A stretch of DNA of 64,000 nt from Thermus thermophilus (GTDB lineage Bacteria > Deinococcota > Deinococci > Deinococcales > Thermaceae): the NCBI RefSeq assembly GCF_019974155.1, contig NZ_AP025158.1, positions 1,240,001-1,304,000 on the forward strand. Reading direction: 5' to 3'. The notes below the pieces were generated by a model. The model worked only from the letters and a program-made list of their open reading frames with translations, made no database searches and was not told where the DNA came from. Shown here piece after piece: positions 1 through 8,530 of the stretch. A program made the position numbers and the translations under genes. The stretch's first letter is position 1. Each line of letters begins with the position of its first letter.

Positions 1-2
1 TC

Positions 3-587
3 CTCCTCGCCGTGGACGGGAAGCCTTTGGAAAGGCCCCAGGAGATTGAGCGGCTCAAGACCCCAGGCGCCCACACCCTGGCCGTGCTCCGCCAAGGGGA
101 GGAGGTGGCCCTCTCCCTCACGTGGGAGGAAGGGGCGGAGCGCCTGGGGGTGGTCTACCAGCCGGAGGTGGCCTACCGCAGGGTGGGCTTCCTGGAGGGG
201 CTCGGCCTCGCCGCGGGGCGGACCCTCGCCTTCGGGCCCGCCCTCGTCCGGGCCCTGGTGGGGGGGCTTCTCGGCGTCCTCGCGGGGGACCCCAATAGCG
301 GCGTCCTCGGCCCCGTGGGCATCCTGGCGGAGACGGGGCGGGCGGCCCAGGAGGGGCTTTTCCGCCTGGTGGAGCTCGCCGCCGCCATCAACCTCTCCCT
401 CGCCCTCTTCAACCTCCTCCCCATCCCCGCCTTGGACGGCGGCCGCATCCTCCTCCTCTTCCTCGGCCGCTTCCTCCGCCTCCGGCCCGAGCAGGAGGCC
501 ACCGTCCACTACCTGGGCTTCCTCTTCCTCCTTCTCCTTCTCCTCCTGGTCACCTTCCAGGACCTGAGGCGGCTTCTCGGAGGGTGA
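3..587 (+). CDS. rseP: RIP metalloprotease RseP (site-2 protease), C-terminal part; 5' end outside window
   Basis: Intramembrane zinc protease of the M50 family, acting on anti-sigma factors and signal-peptide remnants in the inner membrane. The window opens inside the PDZ domain (AVDGKPLERP), which lies in the same frame upstream of the window, so the HExxH helix is not visible. The second conserved motif, NLLPIPALDGGRIL, supplies the third zinc ligand (Asp) and is intact. It is followed by a hydrophobic helix near the C-terminus, as in RseP. The stop lies 1 nt before the next gene, so the two are probably co-transcribed. Confidence 0.88.
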   Translation, partial: LLAVDGKPLERPQEIERLKTPGAHTLAVLRQGEEVALSLTWEEGAERLGVVYQPEVAYRRVGFLEGLGLAAGRTLAFGPALVRALVGGLLGVLAGDPNSGVLGPVGILAETGRAAQEGLFRLVELAAAINLSLALFNLLPIPALDGGRILLLFLGRFLRLRPEQEATVHYLGFLFLLLLLLLVTFQDLRRLLGG

Positions 588-588
588 G

Positions 589-1218
589 GTGGCGGAGGCC
601 ACGGTCCTGATCCCCGCCTTCAACGAGGAGGCCACCGTGGGCCGGGTGGTGCAGGTGGCCCGGGAGGCGGGGTTTCCCGTGGTGGTGGCGGACGACGGCT
701 CCAAGGACGAAACCGCCCGAAGGGCCCTGGAGGCCGGGGCCGAGGTGGTGCGGCTAAAGGAAAACCGGGGGAAGGGCGGGGCCATCGCCGAGGGGCTCAA
801 GGCGGTGCGGACCCCCTTCGTCCTCCTCCTGGACGCCGACCTCCTAGGCCTCCGCCCGGAACACCTCTTCGCCCTCCTTAAGCCCCTCAAGGAGGGAGAG
901 GCCCGGATGGCCGTGGGGGTCTTCCGGGGGGGGCGGGCCTCCACGGACCTGGCCATGCGCCTCACCCCCTTTCTCTCGGGCCAAAGGGCCCTCCGCCTGG
1001 AGGACCTGAGGAACGTGCCCGGCCTGGAAAGGGCCCGCTACGACCTGGAGCTCCTCCTCACCCGGCACGCCAAGCGGGCAGGCTGGCCCGTGGTGTACGT
1101 GCCCATGGAGGGGGTGAGCCAGGTGATGAAGGAGGAGAAGCGGGGGGTTCTCGCCGGGCTCGGCCACCGGCTCCGCATGTACTGGGAGATCCTGCGCTAC
1201 CGGCTCAGGGCGCGCTGA
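589..1218 (+). CDS. Family 2 glycosyltransferase
   Basis: A 209-residue GT-A fold glycosyltransferase, probably using a nucleotide-sugar donor at the cytoplasmic membrane face. The N-terminus has the typical VLIPAFNEE strand, a nucleotide-binding DDGSKD at about residues 35-40, and the metal-binding DAD motif at 82-84. No transmembrane segment is evident, so it is a short soluble type. The GTG start follows the rseP stop by one base, which suggests translational coupling. The acceptor cannot be told from sequence. The 3' end overlaps the convergent gene by 14 nt. Confidence 0.8.
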   Translation: MAEATVLIPAFNEEATVGRVVQVAREAGFPVVVADDGSKDETARRALEAGAEVVRLKENRGKGGAIAEGLKAVRTPFVLLLDADLLGLRPEHLFALLKPLKEGEARMAVGVFRGGRASTDLAMRLTPFLSGQRALRLEDLRNVPGLERARYDLELLLTRHAKRAGWPVVYVPMEGVSQVMKEEKRGVLAGLGHRLRMYWEILRYRLRAR

Positions 1219-1738
1219 AGCGGACGAGGCCCACGAAGCCCTCCCCCGCCTGGAAGGCCACCACGCCGAGGCCGGGGACGAGGTAGAGGAGCTTCACGTC
1301 GGCTCCGCCCCGTTCCGTGGTGAAGGCCACCCGCAGGCGGTAGGCGTTGAAGCGCCCCGCGGGCACCCGAACCCCCTCCACCCCCTCCACCCGGACCGCC
1401 AGGGCCACCCGCTGCTCCTGGAAGCGGGCGCTCCCCGACCAGAAAGCGCCCGGGACAAGCCTCTTCGGGTAGAGGAGCAAGGGCGGGGCGAAGGGGAAGA
1501 ACCCCTCGGGAAGCGCGACCCCTTCCAAGTAGATCCCCTCCGCGCCGAAGCGGAGCCGGTCCTCGCGGAAGACCTTCCCGTCCCGCCGGTAGGCGAGGCG
1601 GTACCCCCCTGCCACCGCCTCGAGCGCCTGGACCGTGCCGTCGCTGTAGACGTAAAGCCCCCCCTCAGGGGGGAGGATCTGGGCCCAGGCCAGGCCGAGG
1701 AAGAGGCCCAGGGCGAAAAGCCGCGCCGCCACCCCCAC
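1205..1738 (-). CDS. Secreted protein of unknown function
   Basis: I do not recognise the family. From the chosen GTG start a short basic N-terminus is followed by a hydrophobic stretch (LFALGLFLGLAWA) with a likely signal-peptidase site before QILPP, so the protein should be exported. The rest is beta-rich, without cysteines or a recognisable catalytic motif. An upstream in-frame GTG at 1786 would add 16 mostly polar and basic residues ahead of the signal peptide. I prefer 1738 because it has a purine-rich GGGGGG tract just upstream and gives a normal signal-peptide length. The gene overlaps the convergent glycosyltransferase by 14 nt. Confidence 0.6.
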   Translation of the reverse strand: MGVAARLFALGLFLGLAWAQILPPEGGLYVYSDGTVQALEAVAGGYRLAYRRDGKVFREDRLRFGAEGIYLEGVALPEGFFPFAPPLLLYPKRLVPGAFWSGSARFQEQRVALAVRVEGVEGVRVPAGRFNAYRLRVAFTTERGGADVKLLYLVPGLGVVAFQAGEGFVGLVRFSAP

Positions 1739-1826
1739 ACCCTTCTTCCCCCCTTTGTTCGCCCTCCTGCCGCCCAAAATCCCCACCCAAGCCTTCTGCC
1801 GGGACCCCCATGCGGGCTTGCCGGCA

Positions 1827-2612
1827 TCACTCCGACTCGCCGAGCTCGTGCCCCCTACGGGTGGCGGCCTCCACCGCCTCGTAAAAGGCCGCCCGCACCG
1901 CCCGGGCCTCGAGGGCGTGGAGGCCGTGGATGGTGGTGCCCCCGGGGCTCGCCACCTCGTCCTTGACCTGGGCGGGGTGCCTGCCCTTGAGAAGCTCCCC
2001 CGTGGCCGCCAAGGCGTCCGCGGCGAGGCGGAGGGCCAGGGCCCGAGGCATGCCCATCTTCACCCCCGCGTCGGCCAAGGCCTCGGCCACCAGGGCCAAA
2101 TAGGCGGGGGCCGAGGCAGACATGCCGGTGAAGGCGTCAAAGAGGGGCTCGGGGATCTCGTACACGTCCCCCACCGTGGCGAAAAGGGCCCGGGCGAACT
2201 CCAGGTCCCCTGCCTCCCGCGCCTCCTTTAGGGCGGTGAGGGCGGTGGAGCTCTCCCCGATGATCACCGCCAGGTTGGGCATGGCCCGGACCACGCGGCG
2301 GTTGTCCAGCCTGCGGGCGAGGACCGAGGTGGAAATCCCCGCCATGATGGAGATGTAGCCCAGGCGGTGGTGGGCGATCTCCGGGGCCAGGGCGGGAAAG
2401 TCCCGAGGCTGGACCGCGATCAGGACGCGCTCGGCCATGCCCAGGTCCGCCCGCGTCAAGGGGCGGACGCCGAAAGGCTCGGCGAGCTCCCGGCTCCGCT
2501 CGGGCGTCCGCCCCAAGACCCCCACCTCCTCCGGGCGCAAGAAGCCCCGCTCTAAAGCCCCCTTGAGGAGGCTCCGGCCCATCTTGCCGAGACCCACGAA
2601 GGCCAGCCTCAT
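1827..2612 (-). CDS. proC: Pyrroline-5-carboxylate reductase
   Basis: Last step of proline biosynthesis: NAD(P)H-dependent reduction of pyrroline-5-carboxylate. It is 261 residues, close to the family norm. The dinucleotide-binding FVGLGKMG motif begins at residue 5, and the C-terminal signature region around [10 protein letters not shown] is intact. The ATG overlaps the rsmB stop as ATGA, so it is the last gene of a translationally coupled spoVS-rsmB-proC operon. An open frame extends much further upstream, but only this start gives a normal ProC N-terminus. Confidence 0.95.
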   Translation of the reverse strand: MRLAFVGLGKMGRSLLKGALERGFLRPEEVGVLGRTPERSRELAEPFGVRPLTRADLGMAERVLIAVQPRDFPALAPEIAHHRLGYISIMAGISTSVLARRLDNRRVVRAMPNLAVIIGESSTALTALKEAREAGDLEFARALFATVGDVYEIPEPLFDAFTGMSASAPAYLALVAEALADAGVKMGMPRALALRLAADALAATGELLKGRHPAQVKDEVASPGGTTIHGLHALEARAVRAAFYEAVEAATRRGHELGESE

Positions 2613-3805
2613 GCCTGAGAGTTTACCTTCCGCAGCTTGGCGTAGTAGAAGCCGTCCAGCCCTCCCCTCGGGTCCACGTAGACCCCAAGCCCCCGGGCGA
2701 GGACGGGGAAGGGGGGGTGGACGGGCTCGGGGCGGAACTCGGGGTGGCGCGCAAGGAAGGCCCGCACCACCCCTTCCCCCTCCTCCTCCGTCAGGGAGCA
2801 GACGCTGTAGACGAGCACCCCCCCTTCCTCCGTGGCCTGGGCCGCCGTCTCCAGGAGCTGGAGCTGGAGGGCGGCCATGCGGGCAGGGTCCTCGGGGCTT
2901 AAGCGGTAGCGGAGCTCGGGGTGGGCGCGGAAGGTGCCGGTCCCGGTGCAGGGGGCGTCCAGGAGGACCTTCTTCGCCCGCTCGGGCACGGGCCGGGTCA
3001 GGTCCTGGGTGCGGTAGTGGACCCAAAGGCCAAGCCGCCGCGCCGTCCTCGCCCCCGCCTCCTGCCGCCTGGGGTTAAGGTCGTAGGAGACCACCTCCGC
3101 CCCCTGGGCGGCAAGGTAGAAGGCCTTGAGTCCGGCCCCCCCGCAGAGGTCCAGCACCTTCTCCCCGGGCTTAGGCTCCAAGAGGGCCGCGGCGAAGAGG
3201 GAAGCGGGGTTTTGTGGCTGGAGGCCGAGGGCGGAAAAGTCGGTCTTGGGGCCTTCCCAAAGGTAACTCCCGGGGACGGGGCCGGGCCTTAGGTCCACCT
3301 CCCGGTAGGCGGTGACGAAGAGGGGGGCGGGCTCGTTGAAGCCCTCGGCGAAGGCCACGTCCCCGAAGAAGCCCCGCCAGGCCTCGCAGAGCCAGTCGGG
3401 GAGGGAAAGGCGCACGCACTCCGGGGCCTCCCTAGGGGCAAGCCGCCGCAAAACGGCGTTCACCAGCCCGGCGAGGCCCGAATAGCGGCGTTTCGCCTCC
3501 TCCACCCAAGGGCTCACCCGGGCGTGGTCCGGCTTGCCGAGAAGCCACTCCAGGGCCCCCAGGCGGAGGATCCAGCGCACCTCGGAGGGCAGGCCCTCGG
3601 GCCGGGGCAAGAGGGGGGCGAGGAGGTGGTCCAGAAGGCGGAGGCGGCGGAGGGCCCCGTAGACCAGGAAGGTGGCGTAGGCCCGGTCCCGCTCGGGCCA
3701 GGGGGCCCGCCTCAAGGCGCGGTCCAGAAGAAGCTGGGCCCGCCCTCCCCGATCCACCTCGAGGAGGACGGCCACCGCCAGGGCTCGAGGCGTCCCGGCC
3801 CTCAA
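2609..3805 (-). CDS. rsmB: 16S rRNA (cytosine-5) methyltransferase RsmB/Sun
   Basis: SAM-dependent methyltransferase that makes m5C in 16S rRNA (C967 in E. coli). Residues 1-130 form a NusB-like RNA-binding domain and the rest the Rossmann methyltransferase. SAM motif I is [13 protein letters not shown] at 217-229. The two family cysteines are present: DAPCTGTG (Cys286, release) and [10 protein letters not shown] (Cys336, catalytic). At 398 residues it is slightly shorter than E. coli RsmB. It is coupled on both sides by ATGA overlaps, with spoVS upstream and proC downstream. The target nucleotide in Thermus cannot be inferred from sequence alone. Confidence 0.9.
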   Translation of the reverse strand: MRAGTPRALAVAVLLEVDRGGRAQLLLDRALRRAPWPERDRAYATFLVYGALRRLRLLDHLLAPLLPRPEGLPSEVRWILRLGALEWLLGKPDHARVSPWVEEAKRRYSGLAGLVNAVLRRLAPREAPECVRLSLPDWLCEAWRGFFGDVAFAEGFNEPAPLFVTAYREVDLRPGPVPGSYLWEGPKTDFSALGLQPQNPASLFAAALLEPKPGEKVLDLCGGAGLKAFYLAAQGAEVVSYDLNPRRQEAGARTARRLGLWVHYRTQDLTRPVPERAKKVLLDAPCTGTGTFRAHPELRYRLSPEDPARMAALQLQLLETAAQATEEGGVLVYSVCSLTEEEGEGVVRAFLARHPEFRPEPVHPPFPVLARGLGVYVDPRGGLDGFYYAKLRKVNSQA

Positions 3806-4074
3806 GTTTCCAGGGGGTGGGCCTTGATGCTGAACTTCAGGGCGGTCCGCTCCTCGTTCTCCAGCTCCAGCTTGACGAAGGCGGGCTTCACCACCAGGTC
3901 CAGGTTGTCGGGGGCGATGTAGCCCCGGGCGATGGCGATGGCCTTCACCGCCTGGTTCACCGCCTGGGGCCCGATGGCCTGGACCTCCACCTCGCCCTTG
4001 GTGCGGAGAAGCGCCGCGATGGCGCCGGCCACGGAGTTGGGGCGGGACTTGGAAGAAACGCGCAGCGTTTCCAC
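3802..4074 (-). CDS. spoVS: SpoVS-family protein (stage V sporulation protein S homologue)
   Basis: A 90-residue SpoVS-family protein with an Alba-like nucleic-acid-binding fold. The family also occurs in non-sporulating bacteria, so sporulation is not implied. It begins METLRVSSKSRPNSVAGAIA and keeps the AIGPQAVNQAVKAIAIARG core that is nearly invariant in the family. The GTG start is preceded by GGAGGT at normal spacing. The stop overlaps the rsmB start as ATGA. A good promoter lies about 60-85 bp upstream, making this the first gene of the operon. Confidence 0.92.
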   Translation of the reverse strand: METLRVSSKSRPNSVAGAIAALLRTKGEVEVQAIGPQAVNQAVKAIAIARGYIAPDNLDLVVKPAFVKLELENEERTALKFSIKAHPLET

Positions 4075-4131
4075 TTTGACCTCCTATGAGCTCCCGGCCA
4101 CCCTCAAAGCCTTTTGGGGCGGCTCAGGTCC

Positions 4132-4160
4132 ATCCTAGAGCAGAGGCCCTCCCGGTTCAA
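4132..4160 (-). promoter_or_regulatory. Promoter of spoVS-rsmB-proC
   Basis: On the minus strand, TTGAAC (4160-4155), a 17-bp spacer, then TAGGAT (4137-4132). Both hexamers match the Thermus sigma-A consensus at most positions. The -35 box overlaps the last codons of the START-domain gene. The predicted transcript has a leader of about 50 nt with a Shine-Dalgarno sequence, unlike many genes here. Confidence 0.6.
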
Positions 4161-4600
4161 GAGGAAGCGGCCAGGACCCGCTCCTCCAGCCCCTTGAGGA
4201 GGCTTTCCACGTTCTCCTGCATGAGCTTCTGCACGAGCTTCCGCAGCAGTCCGCCGAAGATGGGGATGGTGAGCTCGTAGGTGAGGGTGAGGACCACCCG
4301 GGTCCCCTCCCCTTCCGGGAGGAAGACCCAGGTGCCCTCGTAGCGGTCAAAGTCCCCCTCGGGGGAGAAGAAGCGGTTCCTCAGGTTCTCGTCGTCCCAC
4401 TCCTCCTCCTCCAGCCAGCGGACCTTCTTCCCCATGGCCACCGCCACCCACCGGCTCCTCGTGCGGGCGCCTTCCCGGGCCACCACCTCGAGGCTCTCCA
4501 CCTCCTTCAGGTAGGGCTTGAGCCCCTCCAGGTCCTTGGCAAGCCGGTAAACCCGCTCGGGCGGGGCCGGGATGTAGCGCTCGGCGCGTACCTCGGGCAT
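4157..4600 (-). CDS. START/SRPBCC-fold (polyketide cyclase-like) protein
   Basis: A 147-residue single-domain START-like protein. It has the family pattern of an N-terminal strand (AERYIPAPPERVYRLAKDLEGL), a run of antiparallel strands with WVAVAMGKKVRWLEEEEWD, and a long C-terminal amphipathic helix (LLRKLVQKLMQENVESLLKGLEERV) that closes a hydrophobic cavity. Such proteins bind lipids, polyketides or quinones; coenzyme Q-binding COQ10 homologues belong to the same superfamily. No catalytic residues can be assigned. It ends just upstream of the spoVS promoter, and its start lies 3 nt after the recX stop. Confidence 0.75.
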   Translation of the reverse strand: MPEVRAERYIPAPPERVYRLAKDLEGLKPYLKEVESLEVVAREGARTRSRWVAVAMGKKVRWLEEEEWDDENLRNRFFSPEGDFDRYEGTWVFLPEGEGTRVVLTLTYELTIPIFGGLLRKLVQKLMQENVESLLKGLEERVLAASS

Positions 4601-4603
4601 GGC

Positions 4604-5032
4604 CTACTTATACCCTTCCTCCTCCTCCTGGGCAAGCCGCCAGGCCTCCAGGGCCACCCCCAGGGGAAAGCCCCGCCCCTCGAGGAAGCGGACCGCCCGG
4701 GCCTTGTCTTCCCGGTGGCGGTAGCGGCGGAGGACCGCCAAGGCCTCCTCCACCCGGGCCTCGGGCAGGACCTCCTCCACCACCTCCTCCGGCACCCCCC
4801 GGGCGAGGAGAAGGGCCCTAAGCTTCCTCGGGCCGTACCGCCGGGCCCGGGTCTCCACGAAGGCGCGGGCGTAGGCCCGGTCGTCCAGGTAGCCCATGGC
4901 CTCCAGGCGCCCGAGGGCCGCCTCGGCCTCCGCCTCGCCGAAGCGGGCGGCAAGCTTCGCCTTTAGGGCCGCCCGGCTGTACCCCTTGCGGGCGAGAAGG
5001 CGGAGGGCGTACGCCAAAGCCTCGCTCCCCAT
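4604..5032 (-). CDS. recX: RecX, regulator of RecA
   Basis: Modulates RecA by capping or destabilising its filament. It is 142 residues of tandem three-helix RecX repeats with family signatures such as ALRLLARKGYSRAALKAKLAARF, LGYLDDRAYARAFVETRARRYGPRKLRALLLARGV (given here as separate family-typical stretches in the N-terminal and central repeats) and a C-terminal repeat. recA itself is not in the window. The ATG at 5032 is preceded on the minus strand by TAAGAT plus 6 nt, so the mRNA should be leaderless. The promoter overlaps that of the divergent phosphoesterase. Confidence 0.85.
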   Translation of the reverse strand: MGSEALAYALRLLARKGYSRAALKAKLAARFGEAEAEAALGRLEAMGYLDDRAYARAFVETRARRYGPRKLRALLLARGVPEEVVEEVLPEARVEEALAVLRRYRHREDKARAVRFLEGRGFPLGVALEAWRLAQEEEEGYK

Positions 5033-5049
5033 GGGATAATCTTAGGGCC
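5033..5049. promoter_or_regulatory. 17-bp bidirectional intergenic promoter core (recX / phosphoesterase)
   Basis: The whole space between two divergent start codons is 17 bp. It carries TAATCT (5037-5042) reading rightward, 7 nt before the ATG at 5050, and TAAGAT (5044-5039) reading leftward, 6 nt before the ATG at 5032. The two -10 boxes share four base pairs, and both transcripts would be leaderless. Confidence 0.5.
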
Positions 5050-5736
5050 ATGCGCGTCTACGCCATCGCCGACCCCCACCTCTCCCGGGTCCACCCCAAG
5101 CCCATGACCGTCTTCGGAGCGGGCTGGGAGGGGCACCCGGAAGCCTTCTTCCGGGGGTGGCGGGAGGTGGTGGGCGAGGAGGACCTGGTGGTGGTCCCCG
5201 GGGACATCTCCTGGGCCATGCGCCTTTCCGAGGCGATCCCGGACCTCTTGGACCTCGCCCGCCTGCCCGGGAGGAAGGTCCTCCTCAAGGGCAACCACGA
5301 CTACTGGTGGCCCTCCATCAGCCGCCTCCGGGCCGCCCTGCCCCCGGGGATGTACGCCCTCCAAAACGACGCCCTGGTGGTGGACGGGGTGGCGGTGGCT
5401 GGGACGCGGGGCTGGCAGTACCCGCCCCAGACCCCGGAGGACGAGAAGGTCTTCGCCCGGGAGGTGGAGCGCCTGAAGCTCTCCCTGAAGGCCCTCGAGG
5501 GCAAGCCCCACCGCCACCTGGTGGTGGCCTTCCACTTTCCCCCCTTCGGGCCAAGCGGGGAGGCCTCGCCCCTCCTGGAGCTCGCCGCCGGGGCCCACCC
5601 TCAGGCCATCGTCTACGGCCACCTCCACGGGGCCGACCCCGCCAAGCTGCCGCAAAGCTACCGGGGCATCCCCCTCCACCTGGTGGCGGCGGACGCCCTC
5701 CGCTTCCGGCCCAAGCTGGTTCTGGAAGCAGACTGA
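5050..5736 (+). CDS. Calcineurin-like metallophosphoesterase
   Basis: A 228-residue di-metal phosphoesterase. The five metal-binding blocks appear in order: IADPHLS near residue 6, GDISW, GNHDYWW, HFPPF and YGHLHG. The GNHDYWW variant and total length resemble the bacterial group annotated as predicted phosphohydrolases (YkuE/Icc-type superfamily), whose substrates are mostly unknown. It is transcribed divergently from recX from an overlapping promoter. The MBL gene downstream has its own -10 box, so an operon is not required. Confidence 0.8.
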   Translation: MRVYAIADPHLSRVHPKPMTVFGAGWEGHPEAFFRGWREVVGEEDLVVVPGDISWAMRLSEAIPDLLDLARLPGRKVLLKGNHDYWWPSISRLRAALPPGMYALQNDALVVDGVAVAGTRGWQYPPQTPEDEKVFAREVERLKLSLKALEGKPHRHLVVAFHFPPFGPSGEASPLLELAAGAHPQAIVYGHLHGADPAKLPQSYRGIPLHLVAADALRFRPKLVLEAD

Positions 5737-5739
5737 GGT

Positions 5740-5745
5740 TATACT
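5740..5745 (+). promoter_or_regulatory. -10 box (TATACT) of leaderless MBL gene
   Basis: TATACT ends exactly 6 nt before the ATG at 5752, which places transcription initiation at or within a base or two of the start codon. There is no Shine-Dalgarno sequence. Confidence 0.55.
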
Positions 5746-5751
5746 AAGTAC

Positions 5752-6504
5752 ATGCTTTGGCGACCCGTGGGGCACGGGGTGGAGGCCCTCTATCTGGCCA
5801 CGCCCCTGGGACGGCGGGTGGGGTACGGGGTCTACGTGTACCGCTACCGGGGGCTCCTGGTGGACACGGGCCCCCCTAAGGCCCGCCCCTTCGCCCCCGA
5901 GGCCGAGGCCGCCCTCCTCACCCACGCCCACGAGGACCACGCCGGGGGGGCCTCCCGGCTTGGCCTCCCCGTCTACGGAAGCGCCCTGACGGCCGCCCTG
6001 GTCGCCGCCCCCAAGCCCCTCCGCCTCTACCGCCGCCTGGTCTGGGGAAGCCCCCGCCCCGCACGGGTGGAGGTGGCCGAGCGGGTGGGCCCCCTCCACC
6101 TCCTCCCCACCCCGGGCCACGCCCCCGACCACGTGGCCCTCTACGACCCCGAGGCCGGTCTTTTCTTCGGGGGGGACCTCTTCCTGGGGGTGCGGGCGAG
6201 CCTCGCCACCCCGGGGTTTGACCTCCAGGCCCTCCTCCAAAGCCTCCGGGAGATCCTCGCCCTAAAGCCCCGCGCCTTCTTCTGCGCCCACGCGGGACCC
6301 CTCCAAGCCCCCCTGGAGGCCCTTCAGGCCAAGCTGGACTTCCTGGAGGGGAAGCGGGAGGAGGCCCTCCGCCTCAAGGCCCGAGGCCTCACCCCCAAAG
6401 AGGTCCTCCGGCGCCTCTTCGGGGGGGAAAGCCCCTTGGCCCTCCTCTCCGGCGGGGAGATGAGCCGCCTCGCCTTCGTGGAGGCCCTTATGATGGAGCC
6501 ATGA
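5752..6504 (+). CDS. MBL-fold metallo-hydrolase
   Basis: A 250-residue metallo-beta-lactamase-fold hydrolase. The metal motif HxHxDH is present as THAHEDHAGG, followed by a later His in PTPGHAPDHVALY, an Asp in GGDLFLG and a His in FFCAHAGPL. The C-terminal 60 residues form a helical extension with a short linker to the end. The substrate is unknown; glyoxalase II-like or general hydrolase roles are possible. It overlaps the next gene as ATGA. Confidence 0.78.
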   Translation: MLWRPVGHGVEALYLATPLGRRVGYGVYVYRYRGLLVDTGPPKARPFAPEAEAALLTHAHEDHAGGASRLGLPVYGSALTAALVAAPKPLRLYRRLVWGSPRPARVEVAERVGPLHLLPTPGHAPDHVALYDPEAGLFFGGDLFLGVRASLATPGFDLQALLQSLREILALKPRAFFCAHAGPLQAPLEALQAKLDFLEGKREEALRLKARGLTPKEVLRRLFGGESPLALLSGGEMSRLAFVEALMMEP

Positions 6505-6779
6505 TCACCGCCTTCGTCCTCGTTCGGGCCCGGGGGAACCGCGTCCAAGCCCTGGGGGAGGCCATCGCCGAGCTACCCCAGGTGGCCGAGGTCTACTCGG
6601 TGACGGGGCCCTACGACCTCGTGGCCCTGGTGCGCCTGAAGGACGTGGAGGAGCTGGACGACGTGGTGACCCAGGGGATCCTCTCCCTGGAAGGGGTGGA
6701 GCGGACGGAAACCCTCCTGGCCTTCCGCGCCTACCCCAGGCGGCTTTTGGACCAAGGCTTCGCCCTGGGGCAGGAGTGA
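6501..6779 (+). CDS. Stand-alone Lrp/AsnC ligand-binding (RAM) domain protein
   Basis: A 92-residue RAM/AsnC-C domain without a helix-turn-helix. The pattern is MITAFVLVRARGN at the N-terminus, then VAEVYSVTGPYDLVALVRL and GVERTETLLAF. Stand-alone RAM proteins form decamers or dodecamers and bind amino acids. With no DNA-binding domain it is more likely a sensor or a partner of a full-length Lrp protein than a regulator by itself. It is coupled to the upstream hydrolase (ATGA), and the downstream membrane protease starts within its stop codon. Confidence 0.88.
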   Translation: MITAFVLVRARGNRVQALGEAIAELPQVAEVYSVTGPYDLVALVRLKDVEELDDVVTQGILSLEGVERTETLLAFRAYPRRLLDQGFALGQE

Positions 6780-7324
6780 AGTCCCCCTTCCTCCTCCTCC
6801 TCGCCCTCCAGGGGGGGCTCCTCCTCGTGGGCGGGGGCGGGATGCTCTGGCTTGGCCTCCCCCTCGCCCGGGAAGCGGGCGGGGCGGGGTTTGGGGCTTT
6901 GGTCCTCCTCCTCGCCCTCCAGGGCCTCGAGGCCCTCTTCCGCCGCCTCTTCCCCGCCTCCTTCCGCGAGGCCGAGGCCCTGCACCGCGACCTCGCCCTG
7001 GCCCTTAGGCGCTCGGGGGCAAGGCCCCCTTTTCTCCTCGCCCTCGCCCTCGCCGCCGCCTTGGGGGAGGAGGTCTTCTTCCGGGGGTTTCTCCAAAGCC
7101 TCCTCGTGGCGTGGCTCGGGGGCCTCGGCCTCCTGGTCCAGGCCCTCCTCTTCGCCCTCCTCCACCCCGCCCCCTTGCGGGCCTACGCCTACCCCCTCTA
7201 CACCGCCTTGGCGGGCCTCCTCTTTGGCCTCGCCTACCTCTTCACGGGAAGCCTCGTCCCGGGCGTCCTCGCCCACTTCCTCCACAACGCCAAGGGCTTC
7301 TACGGGCTCTGGCGGGAGCTCTAG
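6776..7324 (+). CDS. CPBP-family intramembrane glutamic endopeptidase (CAAX-like)
   Basis: A 182-residue polytopic membrane protein of the CPBP (Abi/Rce1) family. The signature EExxxR occurs as GEEVFFRGF (Glu98, Glu99, Arg103), with later conserved histidines at His130 (FALLHPAP) and in AHFLHN near 167-170. Rce1-type enzymes cleave prenylated proteins; bacterial members often process peptides or have unknown targets. The GTG start overlaps the preceding TGA by two bases. The gene ends about 37 bp before the IS element. Confidence 0.82.
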   Translation: MKSPFLLLLALQGGLLLVGGGGMLWLGLPLAREAGGAGFGALVLLLALQGLEALFRRLFPASFREAEALHRDLALALRRSGARPPFLLALALAAALGEEVFFRGFLQSLLVAWLGGLGLLVQALLFALLHPAPLRAYAYPLYTALAGLLFGLAYLFTGSLVPGVLAHFLHNAKGFYGLWREL

Positions 7325-7360
7325 CAAAAACCTTCCCCAAAGTCAAGAGGAAAGGCCCCT

Positions 7361-8530
7361 GAGCTCTCATCACTTTCCTCCCCCCAGTTCCTGAAGCAAC
7401 CTGACCAGCTCCTCCACCACTGCTTCCCTCCAAGGCGGGGGCCCCTGGGCCAGGGCGATCCGGCCCAGACGGAAGAGGCTTTGCCGCTCGGGATGGGCCA
7501 GAAGCCGGGGAAGCCATTCCCTGCCCTGCAAGCGCGCCCCCAGAAGGACCAAGAGCGCCATCCCCAAGGCCAGAAGCCATAACCACCCCCTGAGGCTCGC
7601 CCCCGTCCGCAGCCGATGGCGGTCCAGCCCAAACCCCTGCCCCTTCAGGTCCCTAAACCCCTCTTCAATCCACATCCGCCACCCATAGGGCGGCTCCCCC
7701 CCAAAAGGGCCCGAATAGGCCAGATACCAGGGATCCCGACCCCCTGGGTACACCAGGAGGGTGACTTCTACCCCCTCCCCACCGTGTCCGAAAAGGCGGA
7801 CCTCCTCCCGCAGGGGGTGGACCACACGCCGGTAGCCCTCCTTCAGGGGAAGGCGCTTCCCCCCTTGGGGTTCCACCTCCCGGTTCTGCCGCAGGCGGAT
7901 GAGGAAGCCCATGCCCCACCCCTGGAGCTTTCGCATCAGGGAGACCCGGTCAAAGCCGCGGTCCAGGAGGAAGAGGGGGGTATATCCCAGGTCCTGGACG
8001 GCGCGGCCCAGGCGGTGGAGGAACTCCTCCTCCACCCGGTTTTGACTGGGGAAAGGGGAGAGGGGGTGAAGAGCGAAGGCCACCACCAGGGCCCTTCCCT
8101 TGAGGGGAAGGGCGGCCACCAGGGCTTGGTGCCTACCGTCCTCTGTGAAGGTCCAGTCCACGATGAGGGGGAGGGGGCGGTCTTTGGGGAAACGAGGGAC
8201 GAGGAGGGGGAGGAGGGCTTCGGTGAGGGCCCAGGGGTCTTGCAGGGTGGGGTGATGGAGGAAGCGCCAGAGGCGATTGAGGCGGCTTTGGGCCAGGGTG
8301 GGGAGGGGGGTTCTGCGGGCGAGGTCGGAGAGGGTGGGGTCCAGGGGGGTAGTGAGGAGGGTGGACAGGAAGAGGGCGAGGTTGGAGCGGATGGTTTTCC
8401 TGAGGGAGGCGAAGACCTTATGGACCCAGAGGGTGATAACTTGGGAAAGGGGGGTGGTGGGCGGCACACCTTACTTACCCCCCTCTTCTCTTCCCTTGTC
8501 AAGCCCCAGCCCTCAAAGTGATGAGAGCTC
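7361..8530 (-). mobile_element. IS4-type insertion sequence, about 1.17 kb
   Basis: The element is bounded by a perfect 16-bp inverted repeat, GAGCTCTCATCACTTT at 7361-7376 and its complement at 8515-8530. The match runs two more bases outward (CT...AG). It contains a single DDE transposase on the minus strand whose stop codon lies inside the left repeat. Because GAGCTC is itself palindromic, the true ends could be 6 bp further in, with GAGCTC as a 6-bp duplicated target. No longer target duplication is visible. The right end abuts a truncated prkA, so an adjacent deletion or recombination between IS copies is likely. Confidence 0.85.
7370..8467 (-). CDS. IS4-family DDE transposase
   Basis: A 365-residue transposase. 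Catalytic blocks of the IS4 group can be seen: [12 protein letters not shown] (first Asp, N2), [13 protein letters not shown] (second Asp, N3, with the DRGFD consensus) and the C1 region [22 protein letters not shown] (the Y/W-x-E-x-x-F-R-x-L-K signature with catalytic Glu). It looks full length and uninterrupted, so the element may be active. The GTG start follows TAAGGT closely, and TTGACA lies at 8502-8497 within the element, consistent with its own promoter. Confidence 0.9.
   Translation of the reverse strand: MPPTTPLSQVITLWVHKVFASLRKTIRSNLALFLSTLLTTPLDPTLSDLARRTPLPTLAQSRLNRLWRFLHHPTLQDPWALTEALLPLLVPRFPKDRPLPLIVDWTFTEDGRHQALVAALPLKGRALVVAFALHPLSPFPSQNRVEEEFLHRLGRAVQDLGYTPLFLLDRGFDRVSLMRKLQGWGMGFLIRLRQNREVEPQGGKRLPLKEGYRRVVHPLREEVRLFGHGGEGVEVTLLVYPGGRDPWYLAYSGPFGGEPPYGWRMWIEEGFRDLKGQGFGLDRHRLRTGASLRGWLWLLALGMALLVLLGARLQGREWLPRLLAHPERQSLFRLGRIALAQGPPPWREAVVEELVRLLQELGGGK

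Noticed and set aside
4963-6240. Open frame of 425 codons opposite the phosphoesterase and MBL genes
   Set aside because: No recognisable motif and shadow-like composition; both plus-strand genes are supported by metal-binding motifs.
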